From Falsiroseomonas sp051433195 (lineage in GTDB: Bacteria > Pseudomonadota > Alphaproteobacteria > Acetobacterales > Acetobacteraceae), in the NCBI RefSeq assembly GCF_051433195.1, contig NZ_JBHMFT010000001.1, positions 124,001 through 188,000 of the forward strand: a stretch of DNA of 64,000 nucleotides. The letters run 5' to 3'. Shown one piece after another: positions 1 through 7,774 of the stretch (within the stretch, counting starts at the first letter, position 1; every line of letters starts with the position of its first letter). The position numbers and the translations under genes were made by a program. The notes under the pieces were generated by a model, which did not search any database, was not told where the DNA came from, and saw nothing but the letters and a program-made list of their open reading frames with translations.

Positions 1-1313
1 TCGCGGAGCTCGTCGCCTGCGCGAAGCGTGCGGGCGCCGACAGCGCCGATGCGCTGCATGTGCAGAATGCCTCCCTGTCGGTCTCCCGCCGCCTCGGCAG
101 GATCGAGCAGCTGGAGCGCTCCGAGGGCTTCGACATCGGGCTGCGCGTGTTCGTGGGCCGCCGCCAGGCTATCGTCTCGACCACCGCGGCCGACCCGGCC
201 GGCTTCGCGGCGCTCGCGGAGCGTGCCGTGGCGATGGCGAAGGTGGTGCCGGAGGACCCCTTCGGCGGCCTCGCCGACCAGTTCGATCCGCCGCGCGACG
301 GCGGCCCGCTGGACCTCGAAGACCCCACCGAGCCGACGGCCGAGGACCTGATCGCCCGCGCCGCGACAGCGGAGGAGGCGGCGCTGGCGGTGGCCGGCGT
401 CACCAACAGCGAAGGCGCCGATGCCAGCTGGGGCCGTATCCGCATCACCCTCGCGACCAGCGCCGGCTTCCTCGGGCAATATGTCCGCACCTCGCACGGC
501 CTGTCCTGCACCGCGCTGGCGGGGCAGGGGACGGCGATGGAGCGGGACTATGACTGGTCCTCCGTCGTGCATCTGTCGGATCTCGGCGATGCCGCGACCA
601 TCGGGCGGCAGGCGGCGGAGCGTGCGGTGGCGCGGCTGAACCCGGTACGGGCGAAGACGGCGCGCATCCCGGTGGTGTTCGACCCGCGCGTGTCGTCCTC
701 CCTGCTCGGGCACCTGCTGGGGGCCATCAACGGCGCCTCCGTGGCGCGCGGTACCTCTTTCCTCGCAGACAGTCTGGGCCAGCAGGCGCTGGCGAAGGGG
801 CTGACGGTGCGGGACGACCCGACCCGCCGCCGCGGCCTGCGCTCCCGCCCCTTCGACGGGGAGGGCATGGCCGGCACGCCGCGTGCCATCGTCGAGGACG
901 GCGTGCTGACGACCTGGATCCTGGATTGGCGCAGCGCGCGGCAACTGGGGATGGCCAGCACCGGCCATGCCAGCCGCGGCACCGGCGGCCCGCCCGGCCC
1001 GGCGGCGAGCAATCTGTGGCTGGAGCCGGGGACCCATACGCCAACCGACCTGATGTCCGACATCACCGAGGGGCTGTACGTGACGGACCTGATCGGCATG
1101 GGCATCAACGGCGTGACCGGCGACTACAGCCGCGGCGCCGCCGGCTTCATGATCCGCAACGGCACCCTGGCCGAGCCGGTGAGCGAGATCACCATCGCCG
1201 GCAACCTCCGCGACATCTTCCTGAACCTGACGGCGGCTAACGACCTGGAGTTTCGCCGTGGCACGGATGCGCCGACGATCCGGATCGAGGGGCTGACGCT
1301 CGCCGGCGCTTGA
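1..1313 (+). CDS. pmbA: TldD/PmbA family protein, 5' end outside the window
   Basis: This is the C-terminal bulk of a PmbA (TldE) protein, partner of TldD in the modulator-of-gyrase/microcin-processing protease family. The open frame runs in from position 3 without a stop, so the GTG at 60 is internal and not the start. Family-typical features are the N-terminal stretch on self-recognition of a small domain (ASLSVSRRLGRIEQLERSEG), the central glycine-rich ARGTSFLADSLG, and the C-terminal YSRGAAGFMIRNG followed by EITIAGNLRDIF, which is the PmbA/TldD C-terminal signature. TldE-type subunits lack the metal-binding HExxxH found in TldD, and none is visible here. About 437 residues are in the window; the family is normally near 450, so only a few residues are missing. 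Confidence 0.88.
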   Translation, partial: AELVACAKRAGADSADALHVQNASLSVSRRLGRIEQLERSEGFDIGLRVFVGRRQAIVSTTAADPAGFAALAERAVAMAKVVPEDPFGGLADQFDPPRDGGPLDLEDPTEPTAEDLIARAATAEEAALAVAGVTNSEGADASWGRIRITLATSAGFLGQYVRTSHGLSCTALAGQGTAMERDYDWSSVVHLSDLGDAATIGRQAAERAVARLNPVRAKTARIPVVFDPRVSSSLLGHLLGAINGASVARGTSFLADSLGQQALAKGLTVRDDPTRRRGLRSRPFDGEGMAGTPRAIVEDGVLTTWILDWRSARQLGMASTGHASRGTGGPPGPAASNLWLEPGTHTPTDLMSDITEGLYVTDLIGMGINGVTGDYSRGAAGFMIRNGTLAEPVSEITIAGNLRDIFLNLTAANDLEFRRGTDAPTIRIEGLTLAGA

Positions 1314-1345
1314 AGTCCGTGCGGGGCGAAGCCTAGTCTCGCCCT

Positions 1346-1594
1346 ATGGACGGCACCATCGAAGCACGCCCCGAGCTTTCAGACCTGCTGGACCGCGTCC
1401 GGCGGGGGGAGACGCTGACGATTACCGAGGGTGGCCGTCCGGTTGCGACGCTGGCGCCGGCGGAATTCAGCTTCGCGCTGGATTTGGACGCAGCGCGCCT
1501 CATCGTGCGGGACATCACGACGCTGCGCGACCAGATGAACCTGCGTGGCGTCCGCTGGGCCGACATCAAGGATGAGGGCAAGCGCGGCCTGTGA
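1346..1594 (+). CDS. Type II antitoxin, Phd/VapB-like
   Basis: An 82-residue protein whose first half matches the Phd/YefM antitoxin DNA-binding fold: LSDLLDRVRRGETLTITEGG followed by RPVATLAP. The family binds its own operator through this N-terminal half and wraps the toxin with the C-terminal tail, here residues about 45-82 with a charged end. Translation of the downstream PIN toxin is coupled: the toxin GTG overlaps this stop by four bases (GTGA), as is usual for antitoxin-toxin pairs. The N-terminus is short (MDGTIEARPELSD instead of a longer first strand), so the true start could differ slightly, but no better start codon lies upstream. Autoregulation is inferred from the family; I found no clear operator palindrome. 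Confidence 0.8.
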   Translation: MDGTIEARPELSDLLDRVRRGETLTITEGGRPVATLAPAEFSFALDLDAARLIVRDITTLRDQMNLRGVRWADIKDEGKRGL

Positions 1595-2007
1595 CCGCGC
1601 TGGTCCTCGACGCCTCCGCCACCGCACCCTGGTTCCTGATCGACGAGGCGGATGCCGCCTCCGACGCCTTGCTGCTGCGAGTTGCGCAGTCTGGTGCGCT
1701 GGTTCCCGCCATCTGGCATTTCGAGGTCGCCAGCATTCTACGAAGTGCGGAGCGCCGTTCGCGCTTTTCGGTGGAACTTGCCGACCAGGTCTATGGCCGC
1801 CTGGCGACCACGCCGATCAGCACCGAGATGCCCGAGCTTGGGCTGCTGGCGCGGCGCCTGCATCATCTGGCACGACAGCATGCGCTGACGCCCTACGACG
1901 CCGCTTACCTGGACCTTGCGATCCGGCGCCGCCTGCCCCTCGCCACCCGCGACGCGGCGCTGATCCGCGCCGCGCCGTTGGAAGGCGTCCCGCTGCTTCC
2001 GGCCTGA
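1591..2007 (+). CDS. vapC: PIN-domain toxin, VapC family ribonuclease
   Basis: A 138-residue PIN domain, the standard VapC length. The acidic metal-binding residues are all visible: Asp7 (LVLDASAT), Glu45 (WHFEVASIL), Asp103 (LTPYDAAYLDLA) and Asp121 (ATRDAAL). VapC enzymes are Mg2+-dependent endoribonucleases that cleave a specific RNA, often a tRNA anticodon loop or rRNA; the target here cannot be read from sequence. The GTG start overlaps the antitoxin stop. The gene converges on a substrate-binding protein gene whose stop begins two bases after this one, so the module sits neatly between unrelated genes. No catalytic residue is missing, so it is probably active. Confidence 0.88.
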   Translation: MTALVLDASATAPWFLIDEADAASDALLLRVAQSGALVPAIWHFEVASILRSAERRSRFSVELADQVYGRLATTPISTEMPELGLLARRLHHLARQHALTPYDAAYLDLAIRRRLPLATRDAALIRAAPLEGVPLLPA

Positions 2008-2009
2008 GG

Positions 2010-3596
2010 CTACTCCACCCGGATTTCCCGCACCTGCACCTGGTTGTCCGCCCGGTGCGTCACCGCGACCCCCGCCCGGTGCGCCCACGGAATCATCATG
2101 TGGTACATCGGGATGTGGCCGGGTTCCGCGTTGTGCAGCGCATGCGCCTGGCGGATCAGGCCGCGTCGCGCCTCCGGGTCCTGCTCGCCGTCGATGCGCG
2201 GGATCAGCGCGTCGAATTCCGCATTGGACCAGCCGCCGGCATTCCAGGTCGCGGCCCCGCCGACGGATCGGGAAGCCATGACGGCGCGGATGGTGTAGCT
2301 GGCGTCGAAGGTCGGCACGCCCCAGGACAACGCGTACATCATCGGCTCCTGCCGCCGGATGCGCTGGCTGAACAGGGCGTTGGGCTGGATGTTCAACTGC
2401 GCCCGGATGCCGACGCGGGCCAGCATGCCGGCCACTGCCTGGCAGGCCTCGTCATAGGTGCCGGTCGGGCATTCGAAGGGCACGGAGAAGCCGTTCGGGT
2501 AGCCGGCCTCGGCCAGCAGGGCGCGGGACCGCGCCGGGTCATGGGCCGGGCGGCGGTCCAGATCCTCCGACCAGCCATTCACGAACTGCGTCCACATGCT
2601 GGCCGTCGGCACGCCCTGGCCGCGGAGCGTGGTGCGGCGCATCGCCTCCACGTCCAGCGCATGGGCGATGGCCTGGCGCACCCGCAAATCCTTGAACGGG
2701 TTGCGGCCGCGCACGTCGGACCCGGCCAGCTCCTCCACATCCTGCCGCATCCCGAGCCAGACGGTGCGGTTCTCCTGGCCCTGCAGGATGCGCAGCCGCG
2801 GGTCGCGCTGGATGCGGGCCACGTCCTGCACCGGCACCACATGCACCATGTCGACCTCGCCCGAGAGCAGCGCGGCGACACGGGTCGCGTCCGAATTGAG
2901 CGTCACGTGGTGGTATTCGGTGACGTTGCCCTGGGTTTCCGCGGCACCCCACCAGCCCGGGTTGCGCACCATCACGGTGCGCTGGTCGGCCTCCCGGCTC
3001 CGGATCACGTAGGGGCCGGTGCCGTTGGCGTTGCGGACGGTGAAGGTTTCCTCCCGCTGCGCGAAGTTCTGCGGCACCGCGGCGCGGTTCGCCTCCGACC
3101 AGCCGCGATCCATCATCAGCACGCGGGTCAGCTTGTCCGGCACCACCGGGTCCGGCACGCGGGTCACCACATCCACGGTCAGCGCATCCCGTGCCTCCAC
3201 GGCGGCCACGGTATCGACGTAGATGCCGTAGTTGGAACTCGGCGCCAGGGCCCGGGTGATGCTGAACACCACGTCATCTGAATCGAAGGCCTCGCCGCCG
3301 GCGAACTTCACGTCCGGGCGCAGGTGGAAGCGCCAGCGGGTCGGCTCCACCTGTTCCCAGCGCAGCGCCAGGCCGGGCTGCACCTTCAGGTCGTCGCCGC
3401 GATGCGTCAGGGTCTCATAGACCTGGCTGACCACCAGGTAGGTGAACAGGGCGTTGGTGGCGTGCGGGTCGAGCGTCGCGGCATCGACGCTGGTGGCCAT
3501 GCGGAACAGCCGCGGTTGCGGCGCCTGGGCAGCCGCGGTTCCCGCCGCAAGCAGGGCGGCGGCGGCCGCCCCCAGAAGCCAAGCCTGTCGCGCCAT
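2010..3596 (-). CDS. ABC transporter substrate-binding protein, family 5 (peptide/opine/nickel type)
   Basis: A 528-residue exported solute-binding protein. The start is the ATG at 3596, giving a clear signal peptide (MARQAWLLGAAAAALLAAG, cleavage after TAAA or nearby); the in-frame upstream extension lacks a signal sequence. The mature protein opens with LFRMATSVDAATLDPH and contains the SBP_bac_5 hallmarks: RWRFHLRPDVKFAGGEAFDSDDV, GTGPYVIRS, and DLRVRQAIAHALDVEAM. Such proteins deliver oligopeptides or similar solutes to Dpp/Opp-like permeases, but no permease or ATPase gene is adjacent, so it is an orphan receptor and its ligand is unknown. It is divergent from the Tim44-like gene, with 163 bp between the two starts that must hold both promoters. 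Confidence 0.88.
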   Translation of the reverse strand: MARQAWLLGAAAAALLAAGTAAAQAPQPRLFRMATSVDAATLDPHATNALFTYLVVSQVYETLTHRGDDLKVQPGLALRWEQVEPTRWRFHLRPDVKFAGGEAFDSDDVVFSITRALAPSSNYGIYVDTVAAVEARDALTVDVVTRVPDPVVPDKLTRVLMMDRGWSEANRAAVPQNFAQREETFTVRNANGTGPYVIRSREADQRTVMVRNPGWWGAAETQGNVTEYHHVTLNSDATRVAALLSGEVDMVHVVPVQDVARIQRDPRLRILQGQENRTVWLGMRQDVEELAGSDVRGRNPFKDLRVRQAIAHALDVEAMRRTTLRGQGVPTASMWTQFVNGWSEDLDRRPAHDPARSRALLAEAGYPNGFSVPFECPTGTYDEACQAVAGMLARVGIRAQLNIQPNALFSQRIRRQEPMMYALSWGVPTFDASYTIRAVMASRSVGGAATWNAGGWSNAEFDALIPRIDGEQDPEARRGLIRQAHALHNAEPGHIPMYHMMIPWAHRAGVAVTHRADNQVQVREIRVE

Positions 3597-3759
3597 CGGT
3601 GCTAGACCCTGTCCGTGAGGCCGCAGCGTGGCGCAGGAAACAGGCTTCCGCAACGGAGTCGACCGTGCGGGCCAGCTAACGCGAAGGCCAGTCGCAATCC
3701 TGGCCGGACCTCCCTATATTACCGCCAGGAAATCCAAGCTGGAGCCACGGAACCTCATC

Positions 3760-4746
3760 ATGCGCCGCAAAGCATCCATCCTCGCCGCCTTCGCCGTCGT
3801 GGCGCTGGCGCTCGCCCCCGCCTTCGCGGAAGCGCGCCGCGGGGGCGGCTTCTCCTCCGGCAGCCGCGGCGCCCGCACCTACCAGGCGCCGCCTCCGACC
3901 ACCACGGCGCCCAGCGCCGCACAGCCGATGCAGCGCACGCAGCAGGCGCCGGCCGCCGCTGCCGCTGGCGCGACGGCCGCCACCGGGGCCGCGGCCGCGG
4001 CACGCGGCGGCATGCGCGGCGGGCTGATGGGCGGCCTGCTCGGCGCCGGCCTGTTCGGCATGATCCTGGGCGCCGGCCTGTTCGGCGGCCTGGGCGGCTT
4101 CGCCTCGATCCTCGGCCTGCTGCTGCAGGTGGCGCTGATCGGCGGCGTGATCTGGTTCGTCATGCGCCTGATCCGCAGCCGCCGCACCGCCACGGCCGGC
4201 GCGCCGGAGGCCTATGCCCGCGATATGCAGGGCCAGGGCCGGCAGGGTCAGGACCGGGCGCCGCGCCCGATGACCGGTGGGATGGCCGCTCCCCGCGGTG
4301 CCATGGGTGCGGCCGCCGCCGCCCCGGCCGTGGAGACGAAGCCGTTGCAGATCGGCGAGGCCGACTACCAGGCCTTCGAGCAGAACCTGCACGCGGTGAA
4401 CGAGGCCTGGTCGCGCCAGGACCTGGAGGCGCTGCGCCGCCTGTCGACGTCGGAGATGACCAACTACTTCGCCCAGGACCTGAAGGACCTGCGCGCCCGT
4501 GGCTGGACCAACGTGACCAGCGACACGAAGCTGGAAGCCGGCGACCTGTCCGAGGCGTGGCAGGAGGAGAACCGCCACTTCGCCACCGTGGCCATGCGCT
4601 ACTCCATGGTGGACGTCACCACGGACGCCTCCGGCAAGGTGGTCGAAGGCCATCCGACGGAGCGCCAGACCGTGACGGAACTGCTGACCTACACCCGCTT
4701 CCCGGGCGAGGAATGGCGCCTGTCGGCGATCCAGCAGACCGGCTGA
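3760..4746 (+). CDS. Tim44-like domain membrane protein
   Basis: A 328-residue protein with a signal-like N-terminus (MRRKASILAAFAVVALAL...AFAEARRGGG), a low-complexity Ala/Pro/Thr/Gln linker to about residue 85, a Gly/Leu-rich hydrophobic region around residues 90-140 with one or two membrane segments (LLLQVALIGGVIWFVMRLI), a second disordered linker, and a C-terminal Tim44/MBA1-like domain from about residue 195 (DYQAFEQNLHAVNEAWSRQD, then TNYFAQDLKDL). Bacterial members of this family are commonly annotated as Tim44 domain proteins of unknown role. The ATG at 3760 is preferred because a GGAG stands 14 bases upstream and the longer frame adds no signal. The gene is monocistronic, followed by a strong hairpin. 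Confidence 0.75.
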   Translation: MRRKASILAAFAVVALALAPAFAEARRGGGFSSGSRGARTYQAPPPTTTAPSAAQPMQRTQQAPAAAAAGATAATGAAAAARGGMRGGLMGGLLGAGLFGMILGAGLFGGLGGFASILGLLLQVALIGGVIWFVMRLIRSRRTATAGAPEAYARDMQGQGRQGQDRAPRPMTGGMAAPRGAMGAAAAAPAVETKPLQIGEADYQAFEQNLHAVNEAWSRQDLEALRRLSTSEMTNYFAQDLKDLRARGWTNVTSDTKLEAGDLSEAWQEENRHFATVAMRYSMVDVTTDASGKVVEGHPTERQTVTELLTYTRFPGEEWRLSAIQQTG

Positions 4747-4754
4747 ACCACATC

Positions 4755-4780
4755 GCAGGGGCCGCCTCGGCGGTCCCTGC
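4755..4780 (+). terminator. Hairpin after the Tim44-like gene
   Basis: Eight bases after the stop lies a near-perfect inverted repeat: arms GCAGGG-G-CCGC and GCGG-T-CCCTGC closing a CTCG loop, with the only non-Watson-Crick pair a G-T (G-U in RNA). It is a plausible terminator for the Tim44-like transcript, but no T-run follows, so intrinsic termination is uncertain. Confidence 0.5.
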
Positions 4781-4871
4781 AACCTCGCGCGGCCTTGCTT
4801 CCCGACCGCGCATCGGCTAGGCGTCCCCGCTGCGTCGGCACCCCTGGAGGCCGGCGCATTTTCTTTGCGCC

Positions 4872-4893
4872 CGCCCTGGCAACAGGCAGGGCG
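4872..4893 (+). promoter_or_regulatory. Hairpin in the leader of rplY
   Basis: A perfect 7-bp stem (CGCCCTG / CAGGGCG) with an 8-base loop, followed by a pyrimidine-rich CATTCATTCTT and then the AAGGAG ribosome-binding site at 4906-4911 of the L25 gene. Position and T-rich tail fit either a terminator for upstream transcription or a leader element controlling the ribosomal protein operon. Which one cannot be decided from sequence alone. Confidence 0.4.
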
Positions 4894-4918
4894 CATTCAT
4901 TCTTGAAGGAGCCTGGCA

Positions 4919-5620
4919 ATGGTCCAGACAGTGCGGATCGAAGCCGTGGCGCGCGCAGATGCAGGTAAGGGGGCAGCGCGCGCGACCCGGCGGGAGGGGC
5001 TGGTCCCCGGTGTGGTGTATGGTGCGAAGCAGGCGGCGACGCTGGTGGCCTTCGACCCGCGCGACATCATGAAGGAACTCACCAAGGGCGGCTGGCAGTC
5101 GCATCTGTACGAGGTCGTCGTGAAGGACGGCCCGACCGAGCGCACCATCATGCGCGAGGTGCAGTTCCACCCGGTGACGGATCGCCCCATCCACATCGAC
5201 TTCCAGCGCGTGGCCCCGGGCGCCCGTATCCGCGTGCGCGTGCCGGTGGTGTTCCTGCATGAGGATACCTCGGCCGGCATCAAGGCCGGCGGCGTGCTGA
5301 ACGTGGTCCGCCGCGAGGTCGAGGTCCTTGCCGAGACCGACCGGGTGCCGGAGCAGTTCGAGATCGACCTGGCCGAGGCCAAGATCGGTGACGGCCTGCG
5401 CTGGTCCTCCATCAAGGACACCTTCGGCGCGCGCCCCGGCATCGTCGGCCGCGACTTCATGATCGCCTCCATCGCCGCGCCGACCGTGGACGAGGAACTC
5501 GCCCCCGTCGTGGTCGCGGCGCCGGAGCCGGTGAAGGGCAAGGGCAAGGCGGCCGCCAAGCCGGCTGCCGCCGCCGCGGCCCCGGCCGCCAAGGCCGCGG
5601 CACCCGCCAAGAAGAAGTAA
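4919..5620 (+). CDS. rplY: 50S ribosomal protein L25/general stress protein Ctc
   Basis: A 233-residue Ctc-type L25, which binds 5S rRNA in the large subunit. The N-terminal L25 domain shows IEAVARADAGKGAARATRRE, LVPGVVYGAK and the conserved FHPVTDRPIHIDFQRV; the C-terminal Ctc extension follows, ending in an Ala/Lys-rich tail (VKGKGKAAAKPAAAAAAP...KKK). The length suits the long alphaproteobacterial form, not the about 95-residue E. coli L25. The ATG is preceded by AAGGAG with seven bases spacing. It heads a translation-related operon: pth begins six bases after this stop, the usual rplY-pth pairing. A hairpin sits in its leader. Confidence 0.96.
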   Translation: MVQTVRIEAVARADAGKGAARATRREGLVPGVVYGAKQAATLVAFDPRDIMKELTKGGWQSHLYEVVVKDGPTERTIMREVQFHPVTDRPIHIDFQRVAPGARIRVRVPVVFLHEDTSAGIKAGGVLNVVRREVEVLAETDRVPEQFEIDLAEAKIGDGLRWSSIKDTFGARPGIVGRDFMIASIAAPTVDEELAPVVVAAPEPVKGKGKAAAKPAAAAAAPAAKAAAPAKKK

Positions 5621-5626
5621 TCCGGC

Positions 5627-6202
5627 ATGGCGCTGCTTTGGGTCGGCCTCGGCAATCCGGGGTCCGAGCACGCGAAGCAGCGCCACAACATCGGCTTCAT
5701 GGCGATGGATGCCGTCGCGCGGAAGCACGGCTTCTCCTCCTGGCGCAAGCGCTTCAAGGGCCAGGTGGCGGAGGGCATCCTCGGTGGCCAGAAGGTTCTG
5801 GCGCTGAAGCCGGAAACCTACATGAACGCCAGTGGCGACGCGGTGCAGCAGGCCGCCGCCTTCCTGAAGCTCGGCTCCGCCGATATCTGGGCGTTCCACG
5901 ACGAGCTGGATCTCGCGCCCGGCAAGCTGCGGGTGAAGAAGGGCGGCGGCACGGCCGGGCATAACGGGCTGCGCGACATGCAGCGCGCGCTCGGCAATGC
6001 GGATTTCTGGCGCGTCCGCCTTGGCATCGGCCACCCCGGCCACAAGGACCGCGTCACCGGCCATGTGCTCGGCAACTTCGCCAAGGTGGAAACCTGGGTG
6101 GAACCGCTGCTGGATGCCGTGGCGGATGCCGCACCCCTGCTGGCAGGCGGGCAGCACGAGGCTTTCATGACGCGCGTCGCGCTGTTGACCCAGGAAGGAT
6201 AG
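5627..6202 (+). CDS. pth: Peptidyl-tRNA hydrolase
   Basis: A 191-residue Pth that releases peptidyl-tRNAs dropped from stalled ribosomes. Diagnostic motifs are present from the first residue: VGLGNPGSEHAKQRHNIGF with the catalytic His in RHNIGF (about residue 22), KPETYMNASGDAV, FHDELDLAPGKLRVKKGG and GTAGHNGLRDM. Length is normal for the family. It is the second gene of the rplY operon, six bases downstream of rplY and five upstream of the next ATG, so co-translation is likely. Confidence 0.97.
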   Translation: MALLWVGLGNPGSEHAKQRHNIGFMAMDAVARKHGFSSWRKRFKGQVAEGILGGQKVLALKPETYMNASGDAVQQAAAFLKLGSADIWAFHDELDLAPGKLRVKKGGGTAGHNGLRDMQRALGNADFWRVRLGIGHPGHKDRVTGHVLGNFAKVETWVEPLLDAVADAAPLLAGGQHEAFMTRVALLTQEG

Positions 6203-6207
6203 GCCGG

Positions 6208-6666
6208 ATGCAGCAGGATGAGGGCATCTTCGACGGCGATTTCGGCGGCCCCGGCCCCGAGGATTTCGCCAACGGCGCCGCCGCGCTGGCCGCCGGCCTG
6301 ATCCGGGAGGCGCAGGGCCTGGCACAAGCCGCCGCCGCCCTGGTCGCGACCGCCACGCCCGGCCCGGTCCAGGCCGTCTCCGACGTCAGGCGCCAGCGCA
6401 TGGTGATCCACACCGCCGGCGAAGCCGCGGTCCGCGCGGCCCTCGCGCTGGATGCGGCGGCGCTGCTGGCGGAGAGCCGCCCGCCGGCCGAACAGGCGGC
6501 GCGGATCGCCGACGCCGCCAAGAAGGTCGGGCTGCCGCCGGCCACCCTGGCGCCCTTCCTGCGCTCCGCCGCGCTGGATTTCCGCACCGATGACGCGGCG
6601 GCGCGCATCGCCGCCTCCACCCTTGCCGCCGACCTCTGCACGCTGCTGGCGCGCGACCCGGCCTGA
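6208..6666 (+). CDS. Uncharacterised Ala-rich helical protein between pth and ychF
   Basis: I do not recognise this 152-residue protein. It opens with an acidic, Gly-rich segment (MQQDEGIFDGDFGGPGPEDF), after which it is predicted almost wholly helical and very rich in alanine. There is no signal peptide, membrane segment or cysteine. Its start is five bases after the pth stop and it ends 13 bases before ychF, so it is clearly part of the translation operon and the frame is real: coding is uninterrupted and its spacing is operon-like. A role near the ribosome is inference from position only. Confidence 0.6.
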   Translation: MQQDEGIFDGDFGGPGPEDFANGAAALAAGLIREAQGLAQAAAALVATATPGPVQAVSDVRRQRMVIHTAGEAAVRAALALDAAALLAESRPPAEQAARIADAAKKVGLPPATLAPFLRSAALDFRTDDAAARIAASTLAADLCTLLARDPA

Positions 6667-6679
6667 GAACGAGAACACG

Positions 6680-7774
6680 ATGGGTTTCAACTGCGGCATC
6701 GTCGGCCTGCCCAATGTCGGCAAGTCCACGCTTTTCAATGCGCTGACGGCAACCGCCAGCGCCCAGGCGGCGAACTACCCCTTCTGCACGATCGAGCCGA
6801 ATGTCGGGCGGGTCGGGGTCCCGGACCCGCGCCTGGGCGTCCTCGCCAAGATCGGAAAGTCCCAGAAGATCATCCCGACCAGCCTGGAATTCGTCGACAT
6901 CGCCGGCCTGGTGCGCGGCGCCTCCAAGGGCGAGGGTCTGGGCAACCAGTTCCTGGCCAATGTCCGGGAGGTCGACGCCGTCATCCACGTGCTGCGCTGC
7001 TTCGAGGATGACGACGTCACGCATGTCGAGGGCAATGTCGACCCGGTGCGGGATGCCGAGACGGTCGAGACCGAGCTCATGCTCGCCGACCTCGACAGCC
7101 TGGAAAAGCGCGCCCATGGCCTGACCAAGCGCGCCCGCGGCGGCGACAAGGAAGCAACGGCCCAGCTTGCGCTGATCGAGCCGATCCTGGCCGCGCTGAC
7201 CGCCGGCCGCGCCGCCCGCACCGCCATCCCGAAGGGGGAGGAGGAGGCGGTGCGCCGGCTGCAGCTGATGACCAGCAAGCCGGTGCTGTATGTCTGCAAT
7301 GTCGAGGAAGCCTCCGCCGCCACCGGCAACGCCCATTCGGCCAAGGTGTTCGAGATGGCGAAGGCGCAGGGCGCCAAGGCCGTCATCGTCTCCGCCGCCA
7401 TCGAGGCGGAGATCAGCATGATGGCCGAGGCCGACCGCGCCGAGTTCCTGGAATCGCTCGGCCTGGAAGACAGCGGCCTGGACCGCATCATCCGCGCCGG
7501 CCACGAGCTGCTCGGCCTGATCACCTACTTCACGGTCGGCCCGAAGGAGACGCGGGCCTGGACCATCACCCGCGGCACCAAGGCGCCCGGCGCGGCCGGC
7601 GTCATCCATGGCGATTTCGAGCGCGGCTTCATCGCGTGCGAGACCACCGCCTATGACGACTACGTCTCGCTCGGCGGCGAACAGGGCGCCAAGGAAGCCG
7701 GGAAGATGCGCGTCGAGGGCAAGGAATACGTGGTGAAGGACGGCGACGTCCTGCTGTTCCGGTTCAACGTGTGA
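6680..7774 (+). CDS. ychF: Redox-regulated ribosome-binding ATPase YchF
   Basis: A 364-residue Obg-like P-loop NTPase of the YchF/OLA1 family. Motifs: Walker A GLPNVGKSTLFNAL near residue 8, the switch region ANYPFCTIEPNVGRV, the G3 DIAGLVRGASKGEGLGNQFL, a coiled-coil insertion in the middle, and the C-terminal TGS domain (TYFTVGPKETRAWTI to DGDVLLF). The family binds ATP in preference to GTP and associates with ribosomes. The length is exactly that expected. The start at 6680 is the family N-terminus (MGFNCGIVGLP); longer frames upstream are out of the gene. Its stop overlaps the GTG of the next gene by four bases. Confidence 0.97.
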   Translation: MGFNCGIVGLPNVGKSTLFNALTATASAQAANYPFCTIEPNVGRVGVPDPRLGVLAKIGKSQKIIPTSLEFVDIAGLVRGASKGEGLGNQFLANVREVDAVIHVLRCFEDDDVTHVEGNVDPVRDAETVETELMLADLDSLEKRAHGLTKRARGGDKEATAQLALIEPILAALTAGRAARTAIPKGEEEAVRRLQLMTSKPVLYVCNVEEASAATGNAHSAKVFEMAKAQGAKAVIVSAAIEAEISMMAEADRAEFLESLGLEDSGLDRIIRAGHELLGLITYFTVGPKETRAWTITRGTKAPGAAGVIHGDFERGFIACETTAYDDYVSLGGEQGAKEAGKMRVEGKEYVVKDGDVLLFRFNV

